From Aspidiotus rigidus (Eukaryota; Arthropoda; Insecta; Hemiptera; Diaspididae), in NCBI GenBank assembly GCA_035079385.1, contig JAVHKY010000026.1, positions 434,001-498,000 of the forward strand: a DNA stretch of 64,000 bases. The letters run 5' to 3'. This document shows, piece by piece, positions 36,553-47,386 of the stretch. Within the stretch, counting starts at the first letter, position 1; every line of letters starts with the position of its first letter. Under the pieces are notes generated by a model. That model did not search any database. It saw only the letters and a list, made by a program, of their open reading frames with translations, and was not told the origin of the DNA. A program made the translations under genes and the position numbers.

Positions 36553-36866
36553 GCCAATGGAGTTAAGGCATTCACATACTTTTGTCTCATGTTCTGGTTC
36601 GTCCGTGAGGACTGATTCACTACCTTTATCTGCTTTAGTAACAACGAGACAATCTTCTTCAATCCTCTTTTGGATGGAGCCGAACGCGTCGACAAGCGGG
36701 TGCAGTTGATGTGACATAAGTTAGGTCTGAGGTGGTACTGAAGAAGGCATTTAAATTCAGAAATCATTGAAGATCGGACGACTATTGCCTCGAGAAAAAA
36801 CTCCTCGAGGCGCTCACGAGTAGAATGAAGCATTCTGATCTATATCCACCATTCAATTGTACATTT

Positions 36867-36946
36867 GGGGAGTTATCTGTCAAAAAGGGATCCGATCAAT
36901 GTAATTCTTATGGAACGGGTGCCCTTTTGACAGATAATTCCTCATT
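36867..36946. repeat. short inverted repeat
   Basis: Arms GGGAGTTATCTGTCAAAAA (about 36867-36889) and CCCTTTTGACAGATAATTCC (36922-36942) pair with one or two mismatches around a ~32-base loop. It may be a small fold-back element next to the Penelope-like end. Confidence 0.6.
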
Positions 36947-36959
36947 TACTTTCTGAGAA

Positions 36960-39900
36960 GACTGTAGGATAATCACTTTCAATGGATTTTATAGATATTT
37001 TGTGCATAATATCATGAGCTTGTGTTTTTCATTTAATTTTCCTGAAATTCTTGTGTTATAATATTAATGTGTGATTTTTCTCTCTTGTTTACAGGTAAGT
37101 TCCCATGGTCCTCATTGAAAATGATCTATCGAGAAATTATGTGTCTGAGTTGGGTGATGATGTGAAATTTCGTGATGGGAAAATCAGTAAGTTTGATGGT
37201 TTTTCAGTCAAAATATTCATATTTGTCAGAGATGAAGGAATGGTCTGAACGCATAAGTATGGAAGCTCGGACTCTAATCGCGTAAGCTAAGTGTCCGCCA
37301 GTTATTCAAGGTAACTATCTAAAGTCGTCCATGCCACCCTTCCTGTGTAGGTTATCTAAAATTTAAGAGATTTCGGTTCTCTGAAAGGGGCAAAAAGCTA
37401 CTGAAATCTAGTAAATAGAACACCTTTTGAGGTGACCTATGAAGTTGGAAAAAGGATGGTCAGACATTCTGCAGCAGTTCGAATTTTAGTCAGTTCAGAG
37501 CAGAGGATTTTTTCGTCATTTCATTTTTATCGTTGGTCTGTCCCTTTTTCTTTCGCTATCGCCAACATTCTCTCTTTTATTTTCCCATCTGCCCCCGTTC
37601 TTCGTCTCCAAATGCCAAAATACACAATTTTAGTTCTCTCCTGAATTTTGGATCGAAATTTATCGAAAAGAGTCGAAAATCCAGATTCTCTACATTTCTC
37701 GAGCGACAGAGTTGCGGTATCTTGACTTTCGAGATAGACAACCTAACCAAAGGTCCACGTACTCCGCTCAACAGAAGAAGACCCTCGGCCGCAATATTTT
37801 CAAAAACCGAGAAAACATTTTCGCCTGGTGACGCTCGCACTTTAAATTTCCACCGCCATTAGAACATTCCGTACAGTAAGAGATACTCGTACCCCAACTT
37901 CGTTCGGTTTATTTATTGCCATCGAAATGACCTAAAAGCGCGGTGCAGCAATAATACGAAGCGGACAAGTGTTTACACGCAGACTTTTGAGAATTCAATT
38001 TTCGCTTAAGTACATTATCTGATATATGGACGTTGACTGGCGCGTAAAAACTATTAGCTCCCTCCCCCCCGCCTTTTTTCTTCTTCTCCCTTTTCATAGC
38101 TTTCCACCCGATATTTATGAACTAGCGCGAGTACTATTTCGCGGGTTAGCTTTTAACCTAACACTCTTTACCAGAAACGTTAATGGGTAACCTATACCCG
38201 AATAATTAAATAAGTACGAATATCGTATACACCGCGCGTCCGGAGTCTACGAAAATGCATTTTCGTCGAGCATCATAATTCGCTCGAGTTTTTAGTATGC
38301 GTTACGCTCGAATAAATTCGCGTATATTTCTCGACGGTTTTACTCTTCGATACCTACTTGACGAAACGTCTAAGTAGCATCCGTCCGTCCGGCCGTTACA
38401 CGGCTTCGCGTCGTACTCGACCGGAATCGTACTCGGCTGCTTTCTCGACGACTTCATACTCGTATCGATGGCCGTTAAATACCCTTCCATGTAGGAGAAC
38501 CCACTCAAGTTTACATTGTCGCGATAAAAGGCGATAGTAAATGACGGCGAACACGAACACGTATTAATTAAAGAAAGGAGGAAGAAAAGAGAACGCCTAT
38601 CGCGGTCTACGGATTTACCGCAAACTTATCTTTTGCGATAACAAATAAAGGGGGTTTTTCACGCAGTAAAAGGCTGTTGGAGCGTCGCCAGCGCAAACGC
38701 GAGCGAATATTACCGTATACTTTTTCACCTACGACAAATATTTATGCGTACACACATACACACGAACAGACGACACAACTTATTATTTTATAAAGCACCT
38801 GTTGTACTCTGCGACCCTTTTAATCACGTTATATCCTTATCTGCGTGAATTGTGTCAGCAACGTATAAACCGAAATGGAGTAAAAATAATATAAGTCGAC
38901 GCAATTTCCTGTTTCTATACTCTCTTCCTTCCTCGTCATCTTGTGTTTCTTTTTTTTTTTTTTTTTTTTTTAATTCATTGTTATGCCTTCTTGACAGGCC
39001 GGGCAGGGATACCTGTTGTTGTCATTTTCAATCAGACTCGAGTTAATTTACTCGAACATGCACCATAATGGTGGGTGTCGCTTTAGTCTTCATCGACTCG
39101 AGTAAAGTAGCCGCGAATTGATTATGACGAAGATGTAATTTCTGATGATGGTAACTGTGTCACTCGGTATTGTCTGTAAAACCGGGAGAAAAGCGATTAC
39201 CAGGCTGCACGGTTGATATCTGTCGCGAATGTACATCGCCGAGCAATTTAATTAAATAAACGTCGAGTGACGAAGGCGCATTAGCTATCAATTTTAGATG
39301 AATCGCTGCTTTCACATCGCCTGGACCATTTTTTTCTCTCTCCTTCTTTCCTCCTGACTTCTATTTATATAGATTACTAGTACTATTTGCGAAACACAAT
39401 CATAGTATTATTTATTCATTTTCTTTTTCGTTAATGACAATTTAAATTGTAATCGAGTACCGCGGACTGAACGGTAATAATATGAGCGCATCATCATCAT
39501 TATCGGTCGTTTATTACGATACGATCGTAATTGATTTTCATAGTCAAATGAACTAATTAAAAATGTCGACGACGTTACACACACAATAAAGTGGGCCTAT
39601 TTTTTTTTTTTTCTTCTTCACCCATTTGTTGCGAACCGTTTATTTAAATTTCGGACAAAGAGTGCGAGAAAAGGTTAGTGGGTGGCTGAACGCGTCTTTG
39701 AGCACGCTTCCAGGAGAGAAAGTGTACACGGGAGACGAATACGTTTTTTATATTTGTACACGAATAAAACGGTCATCTTGCTAATTGAATGTTGTTTTTT
39801 CCCCTCGAGTCGTGAAATGTAGCGATACTCTTCACGAGCGTCAAGTTCTTATCTCCAAAAATAAATCGACGCGTCGATTATGAATAATTTTTTTTTTTTT

Positions 39901-40100
39901 TTTGGTAATTGAAATCATCGTCCATTACGTCATCGGGACTATCGCGAATAATCTCATGCATGTCGCTCGTGCTCGATTCACCTCACGATAGACGCTATTT
40001 CAAAACAACTTGCTGCTCACGGTTTGTGTGGTTCTTCGAATTCACTAACGTATCCAAAGACTGATGAAAAGTGAATTGAATGACTTTAAAAAGTTTTTGT
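36960..40100. other. unique non-coding sequence with the second splice-like junction
   Basis: No gene or repeat family recognised apart from the candidate at 37095. It contains a T run near 38950-38972. Frames such as 37533-37862 (+) show no domain. Confidence 0.5.
37061..37101 (+). promoter_or_regulatory. candidate recursive splice site (ratchet point) 2
   Basis: In order: ATTAAT at 37063-37068 as a branch-point candidate; TTTTTCTCTCTTGTTT; ACAG ending at 37094; then GTAAGTTC from 37095. This is a near-ideal YnNCAG|GTAAGT junction on the same strand as the candidate at 12984, about 24 kb downstream. Use is inference. Confidence 0.55.
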
Positions 40101-40112
40101 TCGAATATGAGC

Positions 40113-40271
40113 TAACCATTTTTCTCATCAGTCAGTTGGTACGACAGTCGACACCTCGGGGAAAATGGATCGTCATGTTCTGCTGATTGTAAAGGCACAT
40201 GGCACGGTTGGAGTGACGTTGTGAAGGAAACCTGGGCACAAGTTTTTGGGTGACCATCGGATAAAACATAG
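40113..40271 (-). pseudogene. LINE B 3'-end duplicate, part 1
   Basis: It aligns with 41958-42145 (AACCATTTT-CTCATCA-TCAGTTGG, AAGGCACATGGCACGGT, AACCTGGGCACAA). With 41604-41930 it forms one diverged duplicate of the LINE B 3' end, split by the inserted element at 40272-41593. Confidence 0.75.
40262..40271. repeat. 10-bp target-site duplication, left copy
   Basis: TAAAACATAG here and at 41594-41603. Removing one copy plus the insert restores a sequence that aligns with the intact paralogue at 42144-42170. Confidence 0.85.
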
Positions 40272-40516
40272 GGGAATATATAAGTGCACGCCTCATAAAA
40301 TTATATTGACCTCCAGTTCCCATCCCGCCATAGAAAAAAACTGACACGAAGTTGAAACCATGACGAACGCCATAAATGCACGCCATGACTGGCATAGACC
40401 CGCATTTCAAAAGAAGATGATTTTGCTGCATTTATTGTGAGGAACTCTAGCCAGGATGGGCTTGACAGTAGAGACCGCCTCCCCATAATGAACCTCAAAC
40501 TCCCTATGAGTGAGGT

Positions 40517-41086
40517 ATGACTGTTGATGGAGGTGTTTTCCCAGTTGTTCCACCCCGGAGGAGTCAGTCGAGTCAGTTGGTTAATGCATTGGATTTCGAG
40601 CATTGTCGTGAGATCTTCACTGGTTGGTCGAATACTGAGGTTCGTCGTCAAAATAATATGATTCGGCCGAAGTATGATGCCAAGGGGATGCGCGGTAGTT
40701 ATATGGATCAGTGCAATAGCCGCGGACGTTTCATTATGGACTTGTATTCAAGCGTTCGCCGTTTTGACAATATTCGCACTTCTGATCCGTCCCGTGATTT
40801 GCCAATTCCACTCTTCCTTTTCGCAGGCCCTCAATCAAGGTTCTTGATGGAGCCTAATCTTCAGGCCCATTTGGAGCTTCCTTTCGATCTTCAGGAAGCT
40901 TTTCACGCTGCACATGTCAAGTGGTGGGCGGATGTTAATTTCGACTCTTCTCGGCGTTCATTATTCATTATTGAAGGCAGGTACAGAATTATTCAAGAAG
41001 CGGTTAAGCTTAGCCGTTGTAAATTATTTGAAAACTTATATTTGTTAATTGCATTAATATGTATCAATATTGTAATGTCTTTATGA
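40517..41086 (+). CDS. unidentified 189-residue protein, possible retrocopy
   Basis: The longest intact frame in the window with protein-like composition. ATG at 40517 lies two codons after an in-frame stop, so the start is well defined. The core (residues about 35-165) is mixed charged and aromatic: KYDAKGMRGSYMDQCN, then LPIPLFLFAGPQSRFLMEP, then HAAHVKWWADVNFDSSRR. The last 20 residues are hydrophobic (a possible tail anchor, or read-through into 3' sequence). A run of 23 A begins at 41106, 20 bases past the stop, with no AATAAA. AAACTCC precedes the ATG (about 40497-40503) and recurs right after the A run, a possible short duplication. This suggests an mRNA-derived insert nested in the element. 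I recognise no family. Confidence 0.45.
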   Translation: MTVDGGVFPVVPPRRSQSSQLVNALDFEHCREIFTGWSNTEVRRQNNMIRPKYDAKGMRGSYMDQCNSRGRFIMDLYSSVRRFDNIRTSDPSRDLPIPLFLFAGPQSRFLMEPNLQAHLELPFDLQEAFHAAHVKWWADVNFDSSRRSLFIIEGRYRIIQEAVKLSRCKLFENLYLLIALICINIVMSL

Positions 41087-41105
41087 AATATTATGGTGAT
41101 GGTGG

Positions 41106-41128
41106 AAAAAAAAAAAAAAAAAAAAAAA
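41106..41128 (+). repeat. poly(A) tract after the 189-residue frame
   Basis: Twenty-three A residues, followed by CTCCACTTGG. Its position 20 bases after the stop codon supports a reverse-transcribed origin. A plain microsatellite remains possible, since similar A or T runs occur elsewhere in the window. Confidence 0.6.
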
Positions 41129-41275
41129 CTCCACTTGGAATGCTGCCTTGAGGCTTGTGCTGACTCGTCAATAACCAAAGCATTCCATTATCTTCTTTCC
41201 TGTATCAGGTTTACTTACTTGATATATTATAGTTGAATGAATTAAATGTGGATCGCATACTGTTCTGCATGTTCT

Positions 41276-41492
41276 TAAGTGTGCACTATATGGGAATGTG
41301 TGCACTACTTACATGGTGGTGATTTTGTCCTCTTCAATGAATTTTGAGTGTTTTGATTTCTTGTGCACAACTTGTATCAAGATGTGTGCACTACTTACTT
41401 TGTGTATTGGTCCGTTTCATAGGATTTCCAGTGTTTTGGATCTTGAGTGCACAACTTATATGAGGATGTGTGCACTACTTACTTCGTTTTTA
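41276..41492. repeat. ~84-bp tandem repeat, about 2.5 copies
   Basis: GATGTGTGCACTACTTACTT-type words recur near 41295, 41380 and 41466, each preceded by a G-TGTGCAC or AGTGCACAACTT box. Lies inside the inserted element near its right end. Confidence 0.75.
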
Positions 41493-41593
41493 ACCGCGTA
41501 ATACATTTCTTAGGCGTGTCAATTTTGTTTCCTTGGCATGTTATCGATAGGCGGGCAATTTCATTCTTTGAGGCGTGGGATTAAATGTATGCC

Positions 41594-41603
41594 TAAAACA
41601 TAG
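41594..41603. repeat. 10-bp target-site duplication, right copy
   Basis: TAAAACATAG, partner of 40262-40271. Confidence 0.85.
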
Positions 41604-41945
41604 AGACACTATACTCGCATAACTTGGGACAGTCGACATAATATGAAGAACGAGTCAGAAAGGAAATATCTAGAAGGATAATGGTCGTCTAAGGATCCTC
41701 CACCTTCGATTTCACCACACGTGGGCTCGCAGACGACTAATGAGATCTTTCGTTGATAGAAAAATCTTTCAGCATTCGTTGCAGGTAAAAATGTCCCAGG
41801 GTATGTCAATTGATCCAAGTGGACTTTCGAAGATACCTTCGATTTCCGCACAGGTCGCTTCCTAAGAGTTTTGAATATTCAGGCTTTTGAGCAACGCGTG
41901 ACAGACTTCTTTAAACCTGTTTTTTTGCCCGCCACTGGGGTCAGT
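41604..41945 (-). pseudogene. LINE B 3'-end duplicate, part 2, with C-terminal finger relic
   Basis: On the minus strand it reads FTCNEC-KIFLS-KDLISRLRAHV, a damaged C2H2-type finger (about 41700-41790), with an in-frame stop. It is the diverged counterpart of 42170-42490. Confidence 0.6.
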
Positions 41946-41957
41946 TTTCCGTAGATC

Positions 41958-43870
41958 AACCATTTTCCTCATCACTCAGTTGGCAGAATAACCCATAGTT
42001 TGGGGAAAGTGGATTGTCATCTTCTGCGAATATGATTAATTTGCTTTCGCGAAGGCACATGGCACGGTAGGAATGCTTGTACCAACAGTGAAACGTAGTT
42101 AAGGGAACCTGGGCACAATTTTCCAGACAGCCCCCGATAAAATACAGAGACAATATCCCCGAAAAACTTGGGAAATCGTCTCTTGGACAGTCGATATAGG
42201 TTGAAAAACGAGTGACAGGGAGGATAATCGTGTGATGGCCTCACTGTCTTGAGGATCCTCCATTTTGTTCCGTCTCCGCAAGTGGGCTTGCAGACGGTTA
42301 TTGAGCCCTTTCTTTGGTAAAACGATCTTTCCGCACTCATCGTAGGTGAAGTTATCGACCCGGATCTCTGCGGACTGTCAAAGATACTTTCGATCCTGTT
42401 GCATATACGTTTCCTTTGCCTCTGTCTACAAAAGTCGCCTTCAATGAGTTATGAATACTCAGCCTCTTGAGCAATTCCTGACCAACTTCTTTGCGTGCCA
42501 AAGTTAGTTCTCTGTAAATAAGGAGCTGTTCAGGTATTCTTTGGTCTGACATGTGGTACAAGTGTCCCAGCCAGCGCAGAATCTCAGGCGCTACAATTCA
42601 TTCTATGGAGTTGCTTTCTGTCATTGAAGATTTAGTCCGCAGTTGACGCTAGTGGAATTTCTCGAGAACTTAGATTTGCGCTCTGTGCGGCGTCCAGCTC
42701 TTGCTCCCGTGCAAGAGTTTGGAGTTTTACTACGGCGTCATGTACTCCGATCTTTGTGCGTCACTTCAGGTCTCTGTTGTCGAAGACTCTGTTTTTCTGT
42801 CCATCTACGGCGTTAGGCTTTTTCCTTCTCCAATCTCGACTATTCCCCGAAGGTAGGAGAACTTTGGAGCCATTTTTATTTCCTCTTCTCTAATTTCGAT
42901 TTTGCCACCTGCGAGGACTTTTACTGTCAAGAGTTTTGAGGTTGTGAGCGTGCTGGAGTTACATGATGAAGCCACAAGCGACCTTTTTGTTCTTCAGTCT
43001 ACTGAGTTTGAATAGTCCTCCTTTTTGTCCCTGGTTAACATTAATGCCGCTATCGAGCTGTCTGTTGCGTTATCCACCAGGGTTCACATAAGCATCGTAA
43101 AAGCATTGAAGAGTGAAGGGGCCGCAACACAGCCCTGCACACGCCGCTGGCCTTCGTAAAGGCATCTGTTAGTTCGCCGAGTTTTATTTCCTTCATGCAG
43201 AGCTGCAATCATGCTTGAAGGGTACAGGGGAAGAAAGGAGCTGGAGAACGGGTTTCTTCTAAGGGTTGCAAAAGATCCTAGTGACCAGATCGTTTCTCTT
43301 GGACTTTTTTTCCGTGTACCCTTCAATTGCAAATCTTTATCCTTCACTTTTTCCTAGATCTGTGAGATTGCGAACACTATTGTCCACTGTCCCCCGATTA
43401 GGATGGAAGCCAGCCTGTGACTCTGGAAATAACGCTTCTAGTTCAGTCTGGGGGGGGGGGGTTATGACGATTCTCGTCAGAATCTTTCCAGCAGCGGTCA
43501 GCAGTGGATTGTGTCGTCCACCCTTTTCCCTGACTACATATACAACCGCGACCAGTTTCTTCTTCCCATATTTTTTTGGAAGACGTCATTCAGCTTTTTA
43601 AGTAACGGCCTTCCTCAATGCTTGAATATTTCAGCTAGTATCCCGGGTCTTTACCATTTTTGAGCAGCTTGTTTTCGGGTGTTGGAGGTGCTTCCAGTTG
43701 CAAAAATTTCGGTGATATGACTGCCCCTGAAGCGGTATCTAGCACATTCTCCAGCGCTTCTGTATGTCATGTATACTTATCGAGATACGTTGAATGGAAC
43801 AGCTTTGGGCTCTGCAGCATTAGAACTCTTTCTTTCATTCTGTCAGAGGTTATGCTAAATAAAAACAAAT
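41958..43870 (-). pseudogene. LINE B, non-LTR retrotransposon polyprotein remnant
   Basis: Minus-strand motifs in family order, across many frameshifts: KNGKDPGY- (a GK-PGPDGIPAE segment, 43634-43660); KIWEEETGRG; LLTAAGKILTRIV-like; FPESQAGFHPNRGTVDN (43378-43430); VQGCVAAPSLFNAF (43100-43140, a GVKQGCVLAPTLFN motif); LYHMSDQRIPEQLLIYREL (42505-42560, an RM-D-R-PKQ segment); and a C-terminal finger YDECGKIVLPKKGLNNRLQ (42280-42350). This is the reverse transcriptase, connector and finger layout of a widespread LINE type. The YADD box is unreadable and the N-terminal endonuclease is absent. It is dead and of a different type from LINE A. Confidence 0.75.
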
Positions 43871-46300
43871 TAATCGGCGACCTAGAGGTTTCAAATTTCC
43901 TGCGATTGTTCATTCCCAGCTTCTAAAAATGAAGAACAAAGCATTATTAAAAATCATGTTTAGACCTTAATGTTTCTGGGCAACTTCGACTTGTTGAGCA
44001 GACTCAGTCTCAAGTAAATTGCTTACTATATCAACGCTTCTTCTTCGCACAAAGACAAAAAGGTTTTCTAAATTTGTGTTGAAAATTTTCAAAAGTTGCT
44101 CGATCTTTCAGCTTTTTTGTTACTCATCTCATCAAGAAGATAATGTCAGCGCGCGATGATTCTCTACGTATTATCTTTTCATGAAAATCCGCTCAAAATC
44201 AGAGGGAGCGAGAAAAAGAAAAAAAAAAAAAAAAAAAAAAAACGTTCTCTACGTTCTTCGTCTAGACGGCGAAATTCTACGCGCAGATTTCAAAACCATT
44301 TTTTTCCGATCTACTTAACGCGAAAGGAGTTTTCTGACATAAATGAACAAACATTATTCGAAACGACGACGAAAATCTTCTTATCGCTGTAAAGTCATTA
44401 AAATTTTTTTCTACATCCCCCGCTCCTCCACGCCGAAGCGTGTCCCCTTGTTCCTTTTTCTCTGTGTCCTTTCTATAGTTACTTTTGCGTTTAGGCTATG
44501 GTGATATAATAAAAATAAGATCTTGTTATGTTGTTGGTTTTTTTTTTTTTTTTTTGCTCTCGGTACAGCGAACTTTCGCATCGTATAGCTCTAGCTGAAA
44601 ATTTCTTAATTTTATTAACGTTGTCGTCGCTTCGTGAAAATAATCTATCCGACATTCAGAAAACGTAGTATACGTATAGTAGTATACGCGAGAATAGTGT
44701 ACAATAATTTGAATCTCGCTTGAGGAAAGGTTTTAAGGAAGGAAAAAAGCTAGAAACAAATAAACGTCAAATATTCGAAGTACGAGCAGACGGGAGTGGG
44801 AGTGGGAGCGAAAACCCTGACTAAAAAGATGACGATGAAAGATACATTGGGTGGAAAAAATATATAGATGACGCGCTTTTCTATCTTTCTTCGATATTCT
44901 GCTTCTTCTTCAGCTTCCCGACAATAATTAAAAAGTTAAATTAAAAAGGCTAAAGCTTTAGCTCTCGAGGATATATTTTTTTTTCTTCCACTTCGTTTGC
45001 ACTGTGTATATACATAGTTGTACCGTATAATCTTATTAATTTTTCAGTCCTTCAATTTACTTATATTCGAGAAAGAAAAATTTATTTTAATTGGCGACAC
45101 AGTAGGCTCGACTTGCGCAGATTCTTGTTATGTTCGCCGATTCCAAGAACACGATCGCGAATTATGCAAATTACGTGTGCGCTGCACTACAACTATCGAA
45201 CAGAAAGCATTAATTCTAAAGAATGGCCGTTATTAGGATTTTTTTCCTTCGCATTATATGTATGTTAGCCATTCGGACGTATCCTTTTATACGCTTATTT
45301 CTGCACGAGTTTCAAGGCTTCACGCATTGAACTCGTGAAAAATGTTGCCTTAAGGATAGTGGGTATAAAGTAATATCGTAGTAAATTATAATAACGCACC
45401 CACACAAGCCAAGAAGCGATCCAGAATGTATACGCCTTGCGCATGTACCAGGCGCTATATACATTTTTTTCATTTGTCTTTCTTACTCGCATTGCGTGCC
45501 CCTTCCCCCCTTCCCCCTTCACCCATTTCACGTATCTTAATACGTAATACAATAAATCCCGGTGAGTAGCTAGAAACACAATATACTCGCGGATTAGGTA
45601 CAAGTTTTGAATAATGGGAAGTACAGAGACACTAAACAGTAATATAGTACAGCATTATATGTGCAGTCTGTCGGCCGGAGTACAGCAAAATCATTACCTT
45701 CGAATTTATTGCCCGCGATCAAGAGCAGACGTGACAATCGTTAAGAACGCATTATTCGCGCCACCGCCTGCGCTTTAGAGTAATTTCTGCGCTGCAGTAA
45801 TGATTTCTGGAAGTTCGTCTCATTCGTCTAATATATCCTTAATCGTGGTCGTGTATTCGCACCTAAGGTCTGCTTCACTTCGACGCGTACGTACTCGCGC
45901 CATATTCGGCATACTTGAATCGCGCGCGGAAATTCTCAGAAGTATAGTAGTTATCGTTAGGAAACTCTTTTCCCGCTTGTTGTAACAACTTTACGAGCGA
46001 AGTTCCGTTATCTAAAGCGAATTGTTGCTAATGCTGATGCGTGGTATATAAGAGTAACTTTTTGTTGACCTTGAAGAGTTAGGGATGAAGAGAAAGGGTT
46101 GGAATCAATCAGTTCGCGAATGTGGGAAAAAATTGATCTGTTAGTCTGATAAATGTCGGGGATGTATTGTTACCTTTCCTATAGTTTCACACTCTACTCT
46201 CAATCTTTCCTCTTTACCTTTCCCCGTTTTGTACAAACACTCGATCCGTACTTGGGTTTAGAGAGTGGAGGAAGGCAGGAGATTCTCACTCTCGATATGC
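43871..46300. other. unique non-coding sequence
   Basis: CpG-tolerant unique DNA with an A run near 44217-44242 and a T run near 44528-44548. No gene recognised. Confidence 0.5.
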
Positions 46301-46304
46301 TTTG

Positions 46305-46395
46305 TACCGTCAATCAACATTCGATTTTTAGTTTCTGAGGGTGTATGTTAGTCGACTTTGAATCGATATTGATCTTGAGTCAATATTCGATATAG
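46305..46395 (+). repeat. TCGA-rich satellite, outer part of the left inverted arm
   Basis: TCAACATTCGATTTTTAGTT, GTTAGTCGACTTTGAATCG and GAGTCAATA match, in reverse complement, the satellite at 53740-53830. Both then pass into a shared ATATAGC-YGRGCC-CTCAAA junction. Confidence 0.75.
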
Positions 46396-47386
46396 CCCGA
46401 GCCCCTCAAAAAAGTACTTTTCAGTTCAAAGTCATTCAGATGTCTTTAATGACGTCACGCCAGTCTCTAGGTCTGTCACTTTTTAAATTTTGAACTCGGA
46501 CTGCGTCATCGTTAGCTCGCAGAAAATCGAAATTTCCCGAGCTCCTAAAGTAAGTCAGCTTCTGTCCTTCTCTACTCTTCTGGATAAGATTACTGAACAT
46601 CCTTGATGACGTCACGCCTTTCTCCAGGTCGGGTTTACGAAAATTTTAAGCTCGGATTGCGTCGCCTTCAAGGTATGAGAAATTTTCGTTGACTTCTGAA
46701 AGACTGAATAATCGAATAGGTCATCTAGCCTCCCTTCCTATTTTCCTTGGTCGAAAGATTTCTGAGTACCTTTGATGACGTCACGTCTTTCTCCGGGTCT
46801 TTTATTTTTTAAATTTTCAGCTCAGATTATGGCGTCATCGAGGAAAAAGATATTTTCGTTAGCTCGAAGAAAATTGAAATTTTTCCAAGCTCCTCAAAAG
46901 ATTCCCAAATACCCTCGATGACGACACGTGTTTCCGTAGGTCGATTTTTTGCGAATTTTGAGCTCGTATTGCTCCGTCAGCAATGGATAAAAGAAATTTT
47001 TGTAGTGACTCAAATAGGTCAGCTAGCCTTTCTTCCTCTTTTTAACAGGTAACCTGTTTTGGGGGGGTCGGAAAAAACGTCCGCCTGCCGGCCGGCAAAG
47101 CTCGGAACTCGAAAATTTTAAGAGGAAACCTGTTTTAATGAGCCTGATATGCAACGCTTCAAACACCATAAGATTCAGAACGTCCTGTTAAGGTATTTTA
47201 AGCCCCCCCCCCTTTATATAACTCGGAGGTCGAATCATGTATAGGTTGGAGGTCGGAATTTTTTCTATAGCTCCAAAGTCCAGGCCTGTGACGTCACAAT
47301 TTGTTGACGTCACAGATCTGGTACGTCAATATTTTTCAGATCCCACGTGCCCCATGAAACAAGTTCCCTGCCACCCCTCGTTTAAC

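Larger units (their letters stand above)
33660..36840 (-). pseudogene. Penelope-like element, reverse transcriptase remnant (split)
   Basis: Minus-strand motifs fit Penelope-type reverse transcriptases in order. VVTKADKGSESVLTDEPE (36580-36650) is an ADKGN-type start. LLPPYLHGLPE (34512-34552) is a GLPKIHK-type segment. INFLDITISF (34010-34041) and MDIYRKDTSTDI (33955-33990) are the FLD and YRKPT-D motifs near the C-terminus, followed by WPTEYLLKHL. Stops and frameshifts lie between them, and the catalytic YxDD box is not readable. A hAT-like MITE splits the element between the first and second motifs. I see no GIY-YIG domain. It is dead. Confidence 0.7.
40272..41593. mobile_element. 1322-bp inserted element with imperfect inverted ends and a 10-bp target-site duplication
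   Basis: The left end GGGAATATATAAGTG-CACGCCTCA and the reverse-complemented right end GGCATACATTTAATCC-CACGCCTCA share CACGCCTCA and a looser AT-rich continuation ending in ATTG, so inverted ends of about 37 bp are likely. A 10-bp duplication and GG ends would fit a Mutator-like element, but I see no transposase and the class is a guess. Inside are an intact 189-codon frame followed by a run of 23 A, and a small GTGCAC-bearing tandem repeat. Confidence 0.7.

Noticed and set aside
36590..36615. CGTCCGTGAGGACTGATT resembling a hammerhead ribozyme stem II
   Set aside because: It lies inside the conserved reverse transcriptase coding segment on the other strand. The CTGATGA and GAAA core parts are not both present and no stems I or III are visible.
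36454..36833. Treating the overlapping frames here as intact genes
   Set aside because: They are frames of a frameshifted Penelope-like reverse transcriptase ending inside the hAT-like MITE.
47028..47058. TCTTCCTCTTTTTAACAG then GTAACC as another ratchet point
   Set aside because: It lies within a repeat unit whose pyrimidine tract recurs in every copy, and the donor is poor.
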